A stretch of 64,000 nucleotides of DNA from Streptomyces sp. ADI96-02. Its GTDB lineage: Bacteria > Actinomycetota > Actinomycetes > Streptomycetales > Streptomycetaceae. Location: contig NZ_ML123034.1 of NCBI RefSeq assembly GCF_003846185.1, positions 2,141,092 to 2,205,091 on the forward strand. The letters run 5' to 3'. Shown piece after piece: positions 14,347 through 22,373 of this stretch. The number at the start of each line of letters is the position of its first letter. The first letter of the stretch is position 1. A program made the position numbers and the translations under genes. Below the pieces are notes generated by a model, which worked only from the letters and a program-made list of their open reading frames with translations, was not told the DNA's origin and ran no database searches.

Positions 14347-15414
14347 ATGACAGTCACCCTGGCGGATGTGGCGGCCCGCGCACGGGTGTCTCCCGCGACG
14401 GTCTCCCGTGTACTGAACGGCAACTACCCGGTGGCCGCGTCGACCCGGGAACGGGTGCTGCGCGCGGTCGACGACCTGGACTACGTGCTCAACGGGCCCG
14501 CCAGCTCCCTCGCGGCGGCCACCTCCGACCTGGTCGGCATCCTGGTCAACGACATCGCCGACCCGTTCTTCGGGATCATGGCGGGCGCGGCGCAGACCCA
14601 GATCGGCGGGCCGGGCGACGGCTCCGGGCGCGCGGGCGGCGAGAAACTGGCCGTCATCTGCAACACCGGCGGCTCCCCGGAGCGCGAGCTGACGTATCTG
14701 ACGCTCCTCCAGCGCCAGCGCGCCGCCGCCGTCGTGATCACCGGCGGCGCGGTCGAGGACCCGCTGCACCAGGCCGCGATATCCGCGAAACTGGCGAAGC
14801 TCGCGGACGCGGGCACCCGGATCGTCTTCTGCGGACGTCCCCCGCTGCCCGAGGGCGAAACGCTGGTCGCCGCGCTCGCGTTCGACAACCGGGGCGGCGG
14901 ACGGCGGCTGACCGAGCACCTGGTGTCGCTGGGCCACCGGCGCGTCGGCTATGTCGCGGGACCGCCGGAGCGGACCACCACCCGGCACCGGCTGGAAGGG
15001 CATCTGGACGCGATGCGGGCCGCCGCGCCCGACGCCGGGGACGCCGACCGGCTCACCGTGCACGGCCCCTACGACCGCCGCTCCGGTTATGAGGCCACCC
15101 TCGAACTCCTCCGCAGAGAGCCGGGGTTGACCGCCGTGGTGGCCGCCAACGACACCGTCGCCCTCGGGGCGTGCGCGGCGGTGCGCGACCGGGGGCTGCG
15201 CATTCCGCAGGACGTCTCCGTGGCGGGCTTCGACGATCTGCCGTTCTCGGTGGACGCGGTTCCGGCCCTGACGACGGTACGGCTGCCGCTCTTCGAGGCG
15301 GGCGCCCGCGCGGGGCGGCTGGCGATGGGCAAGGAGAACCCGCCGCCGGGCGGTATCGCGACCATCGCGGCCGAGCTGATGATCCGGGGGTCGACCGCGC
15401 CGCCCCGGGGGTGA
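14347..15414 (+). CDS. LacI-family transcriptional regulator
   Basis: 355 residues. The LacI HTH and hinge occupy residues 1-60 (TLADVAARARVSPATVSRVLNGNYPVA, then hinge helix PASSLAAA). The periplasmic-binding-protein-like core contains VGILVNDIADPFFG, GHRRVGYVAGP, TAVVAANDTVALGA and SVAGFDDLPFS. These proteins repress sugar or metabolite genes and release DNA on binding ligand. It is immediately upstream of the LanM gene on the same strand, with a 204-bp gap; it could regulate the RiPP locus, which would be atypical, or a distant sugar regulon. Confidence 0.9.
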   Translation: MTVTLADVAARARVSPATVSRVLNGNYPVAASTRERVLRAVDDLDYVLNGPASSLAAATSDLVGILVNDIADPFFGIMAGAAQTQIGGPGDGSGRAGGEKLAVICNTGGSPERELTYLTLLQRQRAAAVVITGGAVEDPLHQAAISAKLAKLADAGTRIVFCGRPPLPEGETLVAALAFDNRGGGRRLTEHLVSLGHRRVGYVAGPPERTTTRHRLEGHLDAMRAAAPDAGDADRLTVHGPYDRRSGYEATLELLRREPGLTAVVAANDTVALGACAAVRDRGLRIPQDVSVAGFDDLPFSVDAVPALTTVRLPLFEAGARAGRLAMGKENPPPGGIATIAAELMIRGSTAPPRG

Positions 15415-15526
15415 CCGGAGGGCTCCCGGGGCCGGTCGTCCTCGGAGCGGGTGACCGGAGGACCGACCGGGGCCGGTCGTGCCGGCCGGGGGTCGGGCAG
15501 GAGACTGCGCGCCGGGGGACGCAAAG

Positions 15527-15545
15527 ATGGGGGCGGTGCCCCCAT
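15527..15545 (+). promoter_or_regulatory. Inverted repeat before the LanM gene
   Basis: ATGGGGGC (15527-15534) and GCCCCCAT (15538-15545) form an 8-bp perfect inverted repeat with a 3-nt centre, about 75 bp before the LanM start. A related AACATGGGGGCG sequence occurs upstream of the SARP gene near 22231, so it may be a shared regulatory element, although a hairpin in the leader is also possible. Confidence 0.4.
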
Positions 15546-15618
15546 GCGCCCGCCGCCGCTCCGCGACCAGGATGAACCCGGGCGGAACGACCGGGCCGCT
15601 CCTGACCGGGGAGGTGCG

Positions 15619-18600
15619 GTGGCGGTGGCGGAGAAGGATCTGATCGACTGGGACATGAGCGGGTGCCTGGAGACGGGCGGCGGCCCTGCCTCCTCCTCGC
15701 CCTCCCCCTCCCCCTCCACCCCCGTCCCGCTCTCCGGCTCTCCGGCCGCCGCGACCGTCGCTTCCCCGGCCGCCACGTCCGCTTCCGCCTCCGCGACCGT
15801 CGCTTCCCCGGCCGCCGCCGCTCCCGCCGCCCCGCCCGTAGCCGCTCCCGTGTTCCCCGGGCCGGCGGGTGACCGGTGGTGGCTGCCCGGCGTGGTCGAC
15901 GGCCGGCCCCTGGACGAGCCCGACTGGGCGGCCTTCGTCCGCGAGGTCGTCGCCGGGGCACCGCGTGACGTGCTGGTCGCCGAGCGGGCGTACCCCGGGC
16001 TCAGCGGGTTCGGGCCGGTCGTCGCGCCGTTCGTGGAGACGGCGGCACGGCGGCTGCGGGACGCGCCGCCGCAGGACGGCCCGCCGTCCCGGCCGCCGAC
16101 CGCCGGCTCCTCGCCCGTACGGGAGGACTTCCGGCGTCACCTGACCCGCCGGCTCGCCCGGCTCGCGGCCCGCACCCTGGTCACGGAACTGCACGAGGCC
16201 CGGCGGCTCGGCCGGTTGCGCGGGGCGGGCCCGCAGGAGCGCTTCCGCGACTTCGTGCGGCTGACCGCCGCCCGCGACGGCCTCGCCGCACTCGTCACCG
16301 CCTACCCCGTCCTGGCCCGCGTCCTGGCACGGGCCGCCCTGAACGCCGCCGACGCCTTCGCGGAGATGGCCGCACGGCTCGACGCCGACCGCGCCCTGCT
16401 GGCCCCGTCCGGGGTCCTCGGCGAAAGCGGTACGGGTCCGCAGGGCGGCGTCCTCGGCGCGGGCGGCGGGCCCGGGGCACTGACCGGGGTCGAGGTCGGC
16501 GCGGGCGACAGCCATCGGGGCGGGCGGTCGGTGATGCTGCTGCGGTTCGCCGACGGGTCCCGCCTGGTCTACAAGCCGCGCCCGCTCGCGGCCCACCGCC
16601 ACTTCAACGCCCTTGCCGCGTGGTTCGGTTCACTGCCCGGCGCGCCGAGTCTGCGGGTTCCGCGCGTCCTGGACCGGGGTGACTACGGCTGGGCCGAGTA
16701 CATCGAGGAGCGGCCCTGTGCCTCGACGGCCGAGACACGGCAGTTCTACCGCCGCCAGGGCGCGCTGCTCGCCCTGCTGCACACGCTGGACGGTACGGAT
16801 CTGCACCACGAGAACCTGATCGCCTGCGGGCCGCACCCGGTCCTGGTCGACGTGGAGACGCTCTTCCACCCGCCGCTCGGCCCGGCCCGCTCCGCCGATC
16901 CGGCCGCCCGCGCCCTGCACGACTCGGTGCACCGGGTCGGGCTGCTGCCCCAGTTGCTGGTCGGGGACACCACCGCGCTCGACATGTCCGCCATCGGCGG
17001 GGGCCGGGCCGGCTCCTCCCCGATCGAGTCCGCCGACTGGGCGGAGGCCGGGACGGACACGATGCGGCTGGTGCGCCGGGCGGGGCGGTTCACGGAGTCC
17101 GCCAACCGGCCCCGGGTGGGCGGAGTGGCGGCCGATCCCTCGGCGTACACGGACGCCCTGTGCGGGGGCTTCGCCGCCGGATACACCGCGATCGGCGAGC
17201 ACCGTGACGAACTGCTCGGCGAGAAGGGGCTGCTGAGGCTCTTCGCCCGGGTCGAGGTGCGGGTCGTGGCCCGGCCGACCTGGACGTACACGACGCTGTT
17301 GGACGAGTCGACCCACCCCGACCTGATGCGGGACGCCGCCGAGCGGCACCGGGTGTTCTCGCTGCTGCGCACCTCCGTGTTGGGCGTGTCCGCGCTGCCC
17401 GGCCTGGAGGACGAGGAGATCGCGGAGCTGTGGAACGGCGATGTGCCGGTGTTCGCCACCCGGCCGGGCGGCGCGGAGCTGTGGAGCGGTACGGGCCGGG
17501 TGGCGCCCGCCGGGCAGGCCGCGGGCGTCAGCGGTCTGGCCCGGGTCGAGGCGAAGGTGCGCGCCCTGGACACCGTGGACCGGCAGGACCAGGAGCGGAT
17601 CATCCGGGCCGCCATGGTGAGCACGTCGCCCGAACCGCCGCACCGGGCGGGGCCCAGCGGCCGGGCGCGGGCGGCGGCGACGGCTCCCGAGCCCGAACGG
17701 CTCCTGTCGGCCGCGCGGTCGGTGGGCGACCAACTGGTCTCCCTCGCCTACCGCGACGACGGCCGCACCAACTGGATCGGGCTGGACCTGCTGGGCGAGC
17801 GCTACTGGCGGCTCACCCCGATGGCGGCGGACCTGGCGGGCGGCTACACCGGGCCCGCGCTCTTCCTGGCGCAGCTCGCCGCCCTCACCGGCGCGCCCCG
17901 GTACGCCGAGGCGGCCCGGGAGGCCCTGACGCCCGTACCGGATCTGCTGGACGCGCTGCACGGGCGGGCGGACGAGCTGGGGGCGCTGGGTTCGGGGGCC
18001 TTCGCGGGTCTCGGGGGCATCGCGTACGCGCTGACGGAGGTGGGCTCGCTGCTGGGCGACGGGGAGGTGCTGGACTGGGCCGGTCCGGCCACCCGGCTGA
18101 GCCGCGCGGCGAGTACGGCGGAGGACGGCCGCGGGGTGCGCGGCGGGGCCGCCGGCGGTCTGGTGGCGCTGCTCGCGGTGCACCGCGCGACGGGCCGGGC
18201 GGAGGCGTGGCGGGGCGCCGAGCACTGCGCCGAGCGGATCGCCGCCGCCTCCCTCCCCGCGGCGGGGGGCTTCGCCGAGGGGGCGGCGGGGATCGGCTGG
18301 GCTCTGCTGCGCTTCGCCGGGGCGGGCGGCGGCGCTTCCTACCGGGAGGCCGGGATGCGGGCTCTGCGCCGCGCCGTCGGCGCGGCGAGCGGGCCGGCCT
18401 GGTGCGACGGCGCGGCCGGTGTCGCGCTGGCCGTGGCGGACAGCCCCGACGCACTCGCCGACCCGGAGCTGTCCGGTTGGCTGGCGGCACGCTCGGGCGA
18501 GCTGGCCGACTGCGCGCCGCTCGCCGACGACAGCCTCTGCCACGGCGAGTTGGGCCTGCTGGAACTGCTCGGCCACGAGTCCCTGCCCGCCGCGCGCGCC

Positions 18601-18795
18601 GCGTGGGTGCGCCGGGCCGGGGCGCTGCTGGCCGCGGCGGACCGGGCGGGGCCGCAGTGCGGGACGCCCGGCCGCGTACCGCATCCGGGGCTGCTGACCG
18701 GGCTGTCGGGCATCGGGCACGGGCTGCTGCGGGCCGGGTTCCCCGACCGGATCGGCTCCGCGCTCCTCCTACGGCCGTCCCCGGCCGGCCGCTGA
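15619..18795 (+). CDS. lanM: Class II lanthipeptide synthetase (LanM)
   Basis: 1058 residues. The N-terminal dehydratase domain has a kinase-like ATP site (LVYKPRPLAAHRHFN) and an active-site block DLHHENLIACG followed by LVDVETLFHPP; it would dehydrate Ser/Thr in a precursor. The C-terminal LanC-like cyclase retains the zinc ligands, WCDGAAG and LCHGELG, so it should be able to form thioether rings. Residues about 20-80 are an Ala/Ser/Pro-rich linker built partly from a 42-bp in-frame DNA repeat. Start: GTG at 15619 or 15625, just after GGGGAGG; an internal ATG at 15655 would be too far. It is followed by a small peptide gene lacking Cys, and no dedicated LanT protease-exporter is adjacent. 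Confidence 0.92.
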   Translation: MAVAEKDLIDWDMSGCLETGGGPASSSPSPSPSTPVPLSGSPAAATVASPAATSASASATVASPAAAAPAAPPVAAPVFPGPAGDRWWLPGVVDGRPLDEPDWAAFVREVVAGAPRDVLVAERAYPGLSGFGPVVAPFVETAARRLRDAPPQDGPPSRPPTAGSSPVREDFRRHLTRRLARLAARTLVTELHEARRLGRLRGAGPQERFRDFVRLTAARDGLAALVTAYPVLARVLARAALNAADAFAEMAARLDADRALLAPSGVLGESGTGPQGGVLGAGGGPGALTGVEVGAGDSHRGGRSVMLLRFADGSRLVYKPRPLAAHRHFNALAAWFGSLPGAPSLRVPRVLDRGDYGWAEYIEERPCASTAETRQFYRRQGALLALLHTLDGTDLHHENLIACGPHPVLVDVETLFHPPLGPARSADPAARALHDSVHRVGLLPQLLVGDTTALDMSAIGGGRAGSSPIESADWAEAGTDTMRLVRRAGRFTESANRPRVGGVAADPSAYTDALCGGFAAGYTAIGEHRDELLGEKGLLRLFARVEVRVVARPTWTYTTLLDESTHPDLMRDAAERHRVFSLLRTSVLGVSALPGLEDEEIAELWNGDVPVFATRPGGAELWSGTGRVAPAGQAAGVSGLARVEAKVRALDTVDRQDQERIIRAAMVSTSPEPPHRAGPSGRARAAATAPEPERLLSAARSVGDQLVSLAYRDDGRTNWIGLDLLGERYWRLTPMAADLAGGYTGPALFLAQLAALTGAPRYAEAAREALTPVPDLLDALHGRADELGALGSGAFAGLGGIAYALTEVGSLLGDGEVLDWAGPATRLSRAASTAEDGRGVRGGAAGGLVALLAVHRATGRAEAWRGAEHCAERIAAASLPAAGGFAEGAAGIGWALLRFAGAGGGASYREAGMRALRRAVGAASGPAWCDGAAGVALAVADSPDALADPELSGWLAARSGELADCAPLADDSLCHGELGLLELLGHESLPAARAAWVRRAGALLAAADRAGPQCGTPGRVPHPGLLTGLSGIGHGLLRAGFPDRIGSALLLRPSPAGR

Positions 18796-18802
18796 GACCC
18801 GT

Positions 18803-18892
18803 CCGCTCCACCTGTTCCACCCGCGCCGGCCGCTCCACGCGTGCCGCTCGTTCCACCCGTTCCACCCGTTCCACCCGTTCCACGCGGGCGGG
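18803..18892 (+). repeat. 9-bp tandem repeat between LanM and peptide gene
   Basis: A run of degenerate CCGTTCCAC units, including about four near-perfect successive copies around 18848-18884. It fills most of the spacer between the LanM stop and the small-peptide gene; no gene is visible in it. Confidence 0.7.
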
Positions 18893-18950
18893 CGCTCCCG
18901 CTCCGACCCGCTGTCGTCGAGGACCGACCCCACCAGAGGATGAGGCAGAG

Positions 18951-19148
18951 ATGAAGCAGTTCAACGAATCGGCCATGCGGACGTCGGGCGAGACGGCACA
19001 CCAGGGTGCGCCCGAACACCCGGCCGGGCAGATCACGTTGGGGTCCACCGGAGGACTCGCGGCGCGGAGCAGACTCCTCAGCGCCTCGGAGGGGGAGGGC
19101 GGTTACACCATCGACCAGCCGTGGACCACCATGACGTCCCCCTTCTGA
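18951..19148 (+). CDS. Candidate LanM substrate peptide, 65 aa, no cysteine
   Basis: The ATG at 18951 follows a purine-rich GAGGCAGAG site. The peptide has an acidic/amide-rich N-terminus, a region LAARSRLLSASEGEGG ending in a double glycine, and a C-terminal tail YTIDQPWTTMTSPF. Position directly after LanM and a GG motif before a Thr-rich tail are typical of a lanthipeptide precursor. However, there is no Cys anywhere, so lanthionine cannot form within it; dehydration alone or another nucleophile would be needed. It could also be a non-substrate small protein. The gene is 78 bp upstream of the LAL regulator gene. Confidence 0.65.
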   Translation: MKQFNESAMRTSGETAHQGAPEHPAGQITLGSTGGLAARSRLLSASEGEGGYTIDQPWTTMTSPF

Positions 19149-19226
19149 CCGGATCCAGCCACGTCGTCGGCAATGCGGCGGAATGGACCGCTGCCGCGTG
19201 ACGTGCAGCTCCAGTAGCCTGCGGCC

Positions 19227-22148
19227 ATGCGAGCGACTTCGCCGGTCATCGTCGGACGGGACGAGGAGATCGGCCTGCTGAGCAGCGCCCTGGACGCCGT
19301 ACGACGGCGTTCGGGGCGCGCGCTGTTCCTCCTCGGGGAAGCAGGCGTCGGCAAGTCACGGCTGGTGGGCGAGTGCGCCTACCGGGCCTACGGCCTCGGC
19401 ATGCCCGTGCTGCGCGGCCGGGCCACGTCGACCGGGCTCGTCGTCCCGTTCCGGCCGCTCGTGGAGGCGCTGTCGTCCCGCTTCCGGGCGGCGGGCACCC
19501 CGACCGACCCGGAACTGACGCCCTACCACCCGGCGTTGGCGCGACTGGTGCCGGAATGGCGCAAGGACGCCTCCCCCGGCTACCCGGAGACGGTGGTGGA
19601 GCTGGCGGAGGCGCTGCTGCGGCTGCTGTCCGTGCTGGGGCGCGAGGCGGGCTGCGCGATCCTGCTGGAGGATCTGCACGACTGCGACACGGAGACGGTC
19701 GCGGTCGTCGAGTACGTCATCGACAACCTGGCCGATCTGCCGATCCTGCTGCTGGGCACCCTGCGCCCGGAGCCGGGGGCGGCCCTGGACCTCGTACGCT
19801 CCGCCGAGCGGCGCCACTGCGCGGCGGTGCGGGAGATGGGTCCGCTCGACGACGCGCAGGTGCGCGCGCTGACCGGTGCGTGCCTGGAGTCGCCGCCCGA
19901 GGAGATACCCGAGGCGGTGCACCGCCGGCTCACCGAACGCGCCGCGGGCAACCCGTACCTGCTCGAAGTGCTGCTGGCCGATCTCCTGGACACCGGCAGG
20001 CTCCGGCGGACCGACGGCGAGTGGGTGGCGGCGGACCAGGCGGAGGACTCCGTGCCCTCCGACATCGTCCGCAGCTGGGCCCGGCGGCTGAAGCGGCTGG
20101 ACGAGCCGGTGCGGGACCTCTTACTGGCGTCGGCCACGCTGGGCAGCCAGTTCTCGGTGACCGTGCTCCAGACCGTCACCGGCTTCGAGGACCGGGCCCT
20201 CTTCACCCACCTGCGGTCGGCGGTGGAGGCGGGCGTCATCGCGCCGGACGGCGCGGCCCCCGACCGCTACGCCTTCCGGCACTCGCTGACCGCCGAGGCG
20301 CTGATCTCCTCGCTCGCTCCGGCCGAGCGCGCGTCCCTGGCCCGCCGGGCCGCCGCGGCCATCGAGCACTCCGGCCGGCCGCTCGACGAGAACGGGCGGC
20401 AGCTCGTCGCCTCGCTGCAACTGGCCGCGGGCAACCGGGCGGACGCCGCCCTCCAGTTCGCGGAGGCCGGAAGACGCCTGCTCGCTTCGGGAGCGTACGG
20501 CTCTGCCGTGGTGCTCCTGGAGCGAGCGCACCCGCTGGCCGCCGAGGCCGACCGGGCCGCCGTCGCCGAGTCCCTGGCGGTGGCCCGCGCCCAGGGCGGC
20601 GATCTGGACGGCGCGTTGGCGCTCGCGGACGCGCTGCCGCCCATTCCGGCGCGTTCCGAGCCCGCCGCCCGGCGCGGCGAGGTCCATATCGAACTGGCCT
20701 GGGCGGCCGTCATGGCGGAACGTTCCGCCGACGCGGCACGGCAGGTCGACGCCGCCCGCGCCCTGCTGGGGCCGTCGCCGCCGCCGGGCCGCCGGGCCGC
20801 GCTCGTCGTGGTCGAGGGCCATCTGGCGCTGCTTCCCGGGCACGGGCAGCGGCTCCCGGGTCCGGCCGATGCCCGGCGGACCGTGCGGGAGGCGGCGGAG
20901 ACCGCGGAGGCCCAGGGGCTGCCCGTCGTCGCCTGCCAGGGCTGGCAGTTGCTGGCGCTGCTGCTGCGGGAGGAGGGGTTCGACGCGGCGGACGCCGCCC
21001 TGGAGCGGATGCTGGCGCTGTCCACCGAGCACGCCCTGCCGGTGTGGCGGGTGGAGGCACTGGTGAGGCTGGGTGCGAACGCCTTCATGCGGACCGGTGA
21101 CGCCTCCCGGCTGGTCTCCGCGCGGGCGGCGGCCACCGAGCTGGGCGCGCTGCTGCTGACCCGTACGGTCGACGGGCTGCTCGCGATGAACGCCGTGCTG
21201 GGCGCGCGGTGGCAGGAGGCGCGGGAGATCATCGACGGTTCGGCGGAGGCGAGCGCCCGCGTCGGCAACCTGTCCGCCCACCGCTATCTGCTGCTGGCCG
21301 GGGCGACGATGGCGGCGCACCGGGGCCGGCGGCAGGAGATGGACCGGGCGCTGGCCGCGTTCCGGCGGGCGGGCGGCGAGCAGTCCCTGCTGGTGCCGCT
21401 CCAGTCGGGGCTGTGCCGGGCGTTCGGCGCCCTCCTCGACGAGGACCGGGAGCGGGCCCTGTCGGGCCTGGACGCCGCGCTGGCCTGGGAGTCGGACCAT
21501 CCGAGCTACTTCTACCTGAGCGGGCGGTACGGGCTGCGCCCGCTGCTGCGCGTCCTGGCGGGCGAGGCGGACCGGGCCGAGCTGGCTCAGGTGCGGGCCT
21601 CGTCGGGGGCCTCGCTGGCCTGGAACCGGCAGTTCCTGGAGCTGGCCGAGGCGGTGCTGCTGGGCCGGGAGGGGGACGCGGCCGGGGCCGCCGGGGCGAT
21701 GGCGTCCTTCGACGTGTCGTCCGCCCCGTTCCCGGTGGCCCGCCATCTCGGGCTGCGGCTGGTCGCGGAGGCGGCGGGAACGGACGGGTGGGGCGAGCCG
21801 GTGGCGTGGCTGCGGACGGCCGAGGAGTTCTTCTACGGGGCCGGGGTGAAGCCGGTCGCGTTCGCGTGCCGGGCGGCGCTGCGGCAGGCCGGGGCGAGCG
21901 TGACGCAGCACCGGGGCGGCTGGGACCTGATCCCGTCGCCGCTGCGGACCAGCGGGGTGACCCCGCGCGAGTACGAGGTGTTCGTCCTGCTCCCGGAGCG
22001 GCCGGGGAACCAGCAGATCGCCCGGCGGCTGTCCATCTCGCCCCGCACGGTGGAGAAGCACATGGCGAGTCTGCTCAGCAAGACGGGGCGTGCGGACCGG
22101 GCCGCGCTGTGCGAGTTCGCCGCCGAGTGCGCTGTCGAGCCGGTCTGA
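19227..22148 (+). CDS. LAL-type LuxR-family regulator (large ATP-binding), TTA-containing
   Basis: 973 residues. Walker A GEAGVGKS is at residues 37-44 with Walker B ILLEDLHDCD at about 150, followed by long TPR-like alpha-helical repeats. The C-terminal LuxR HTH reads TPREYEVFVLLPERPGNQQIARRLSISPRTVEKHMASLL. LALs activate secondary-metabolite clusters. Codon 299 is TTA (20121-20123), expected to make translation depend on the bldA tRNA and so link the locus to development. TAGCCT six bases before the ATG indicates a leaderless transcript. The ELLPERPG segment of the HTH differs slightly from the usual ...LVARGLSN... pattern but the recognition helix is intact. Confidence 0.92.
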   Translation: MRATSPVIVGRDEEIGLLSSALDAVRRRSGRALFLLGEAGVGKSRLVGECAYRAYGLGMPVLRGRATSTGLVVPFRPLVEALSSRFRAAGTPTDPELTPYHPALARLVPEWRKDASPGYPETVVELAEALLRLLSVLGREAGCAILLEDLHDCDTETVAVVEYVIDNLADLPILLLGTLRPEPGAALDLVRSAERRHCAAVREMGPLDDAQVRALTGACLESPPEEIPEAVHRRLTERAAGNPYLLEVLLADLLDTGRLRRTDGEWVAADQAEDSVPSDIVRSWARRLKRLDEPVRDLLLASATLGSQFSVTVLQTVTGFEDRALFTHLRSAVEAGVIAPDGAAPDRYAFRHSLTAEALISSLAPAERASLARRAAAAIEHSGRPLDENGRQLVASLQLAAGNRADAALQFAEAGRRLLASGAYGSAVVLLERAHPLAAEADRAAVAESLAVARAQGGDLDGALALADALPPIPARSEPAARRGEVHIELAWAAVMAERSADAARQVDAARALLGPSPPPGRRAALVVVEGHLALLPGHGQRLPGPADARRTVREAAETAEAQGLPVVACQGWQLLALLLREEGFDAADAALERMLALSTEHALPVWRVEALVRLGANAFMRTGDASRLVSARAAATELGALLLTRTVDGLLAMNAVLGARWQEAREIIDGSAEASARVGNLSAHRYLLLAGATMAAHRGRRQEMDRALAAFRRAGGEQSLLVPLQSGLCRAFGALLDEDRERALSGLDAALAWESDHPSYFYLSGRYGLRPLLRVLAGEADRAELAQVRASSGASLAWNRQFLELAEAVLLGREGDAAGAAGAMASFDVSSAPFPVARHLGLRLVAEAAGTDGWGEPVAWLRTAEEFFYGAGVKPVAFACRAALRQAGASVTQHRGGWDLIPSPLRTSGVTPREYEVFVLLPERPGNQQIARRLSISPRTVEKHMASLLSKTGRADRAALCEFAAECAVEPV

Positions 22149-22150
22149 GG

Positions 22151-22194
22151 CCGGTGGGAGGCCGGTCCGCGGCCGGTGGGAGGCCGGTCTGCGG
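22151..22194 (+). repeat. Two tandem copies of a 22-bp repeat
   Basis: GGCCGGTGGGAGGCCGGTCCGC is followed at once by a copy with one change (CTGC for CCGC). It lies directly after the LAL stop, in the 225-bp spacer before the SARP gene, which also contains the palindrome GGGACCGGTCCC. Confidence 0.6.
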
Positions 22195-22373
22195 CGCACG
22201 GTCGGGACCGGTCCCGTCGGCGGGCCGGTCAACATGGGGGCGCGGGGCCGTTTCGGTCGGGTGCGGGCACGGAAAATGCGGGTGGGGCCCCGATGCGGCG
22301 GGGGCGCGGCGGTCGCAGGATCAGGACGTGCGTACGGCAGTCCGCCGCCCGTCCCCCTCCCGGAGGCCCGCCG

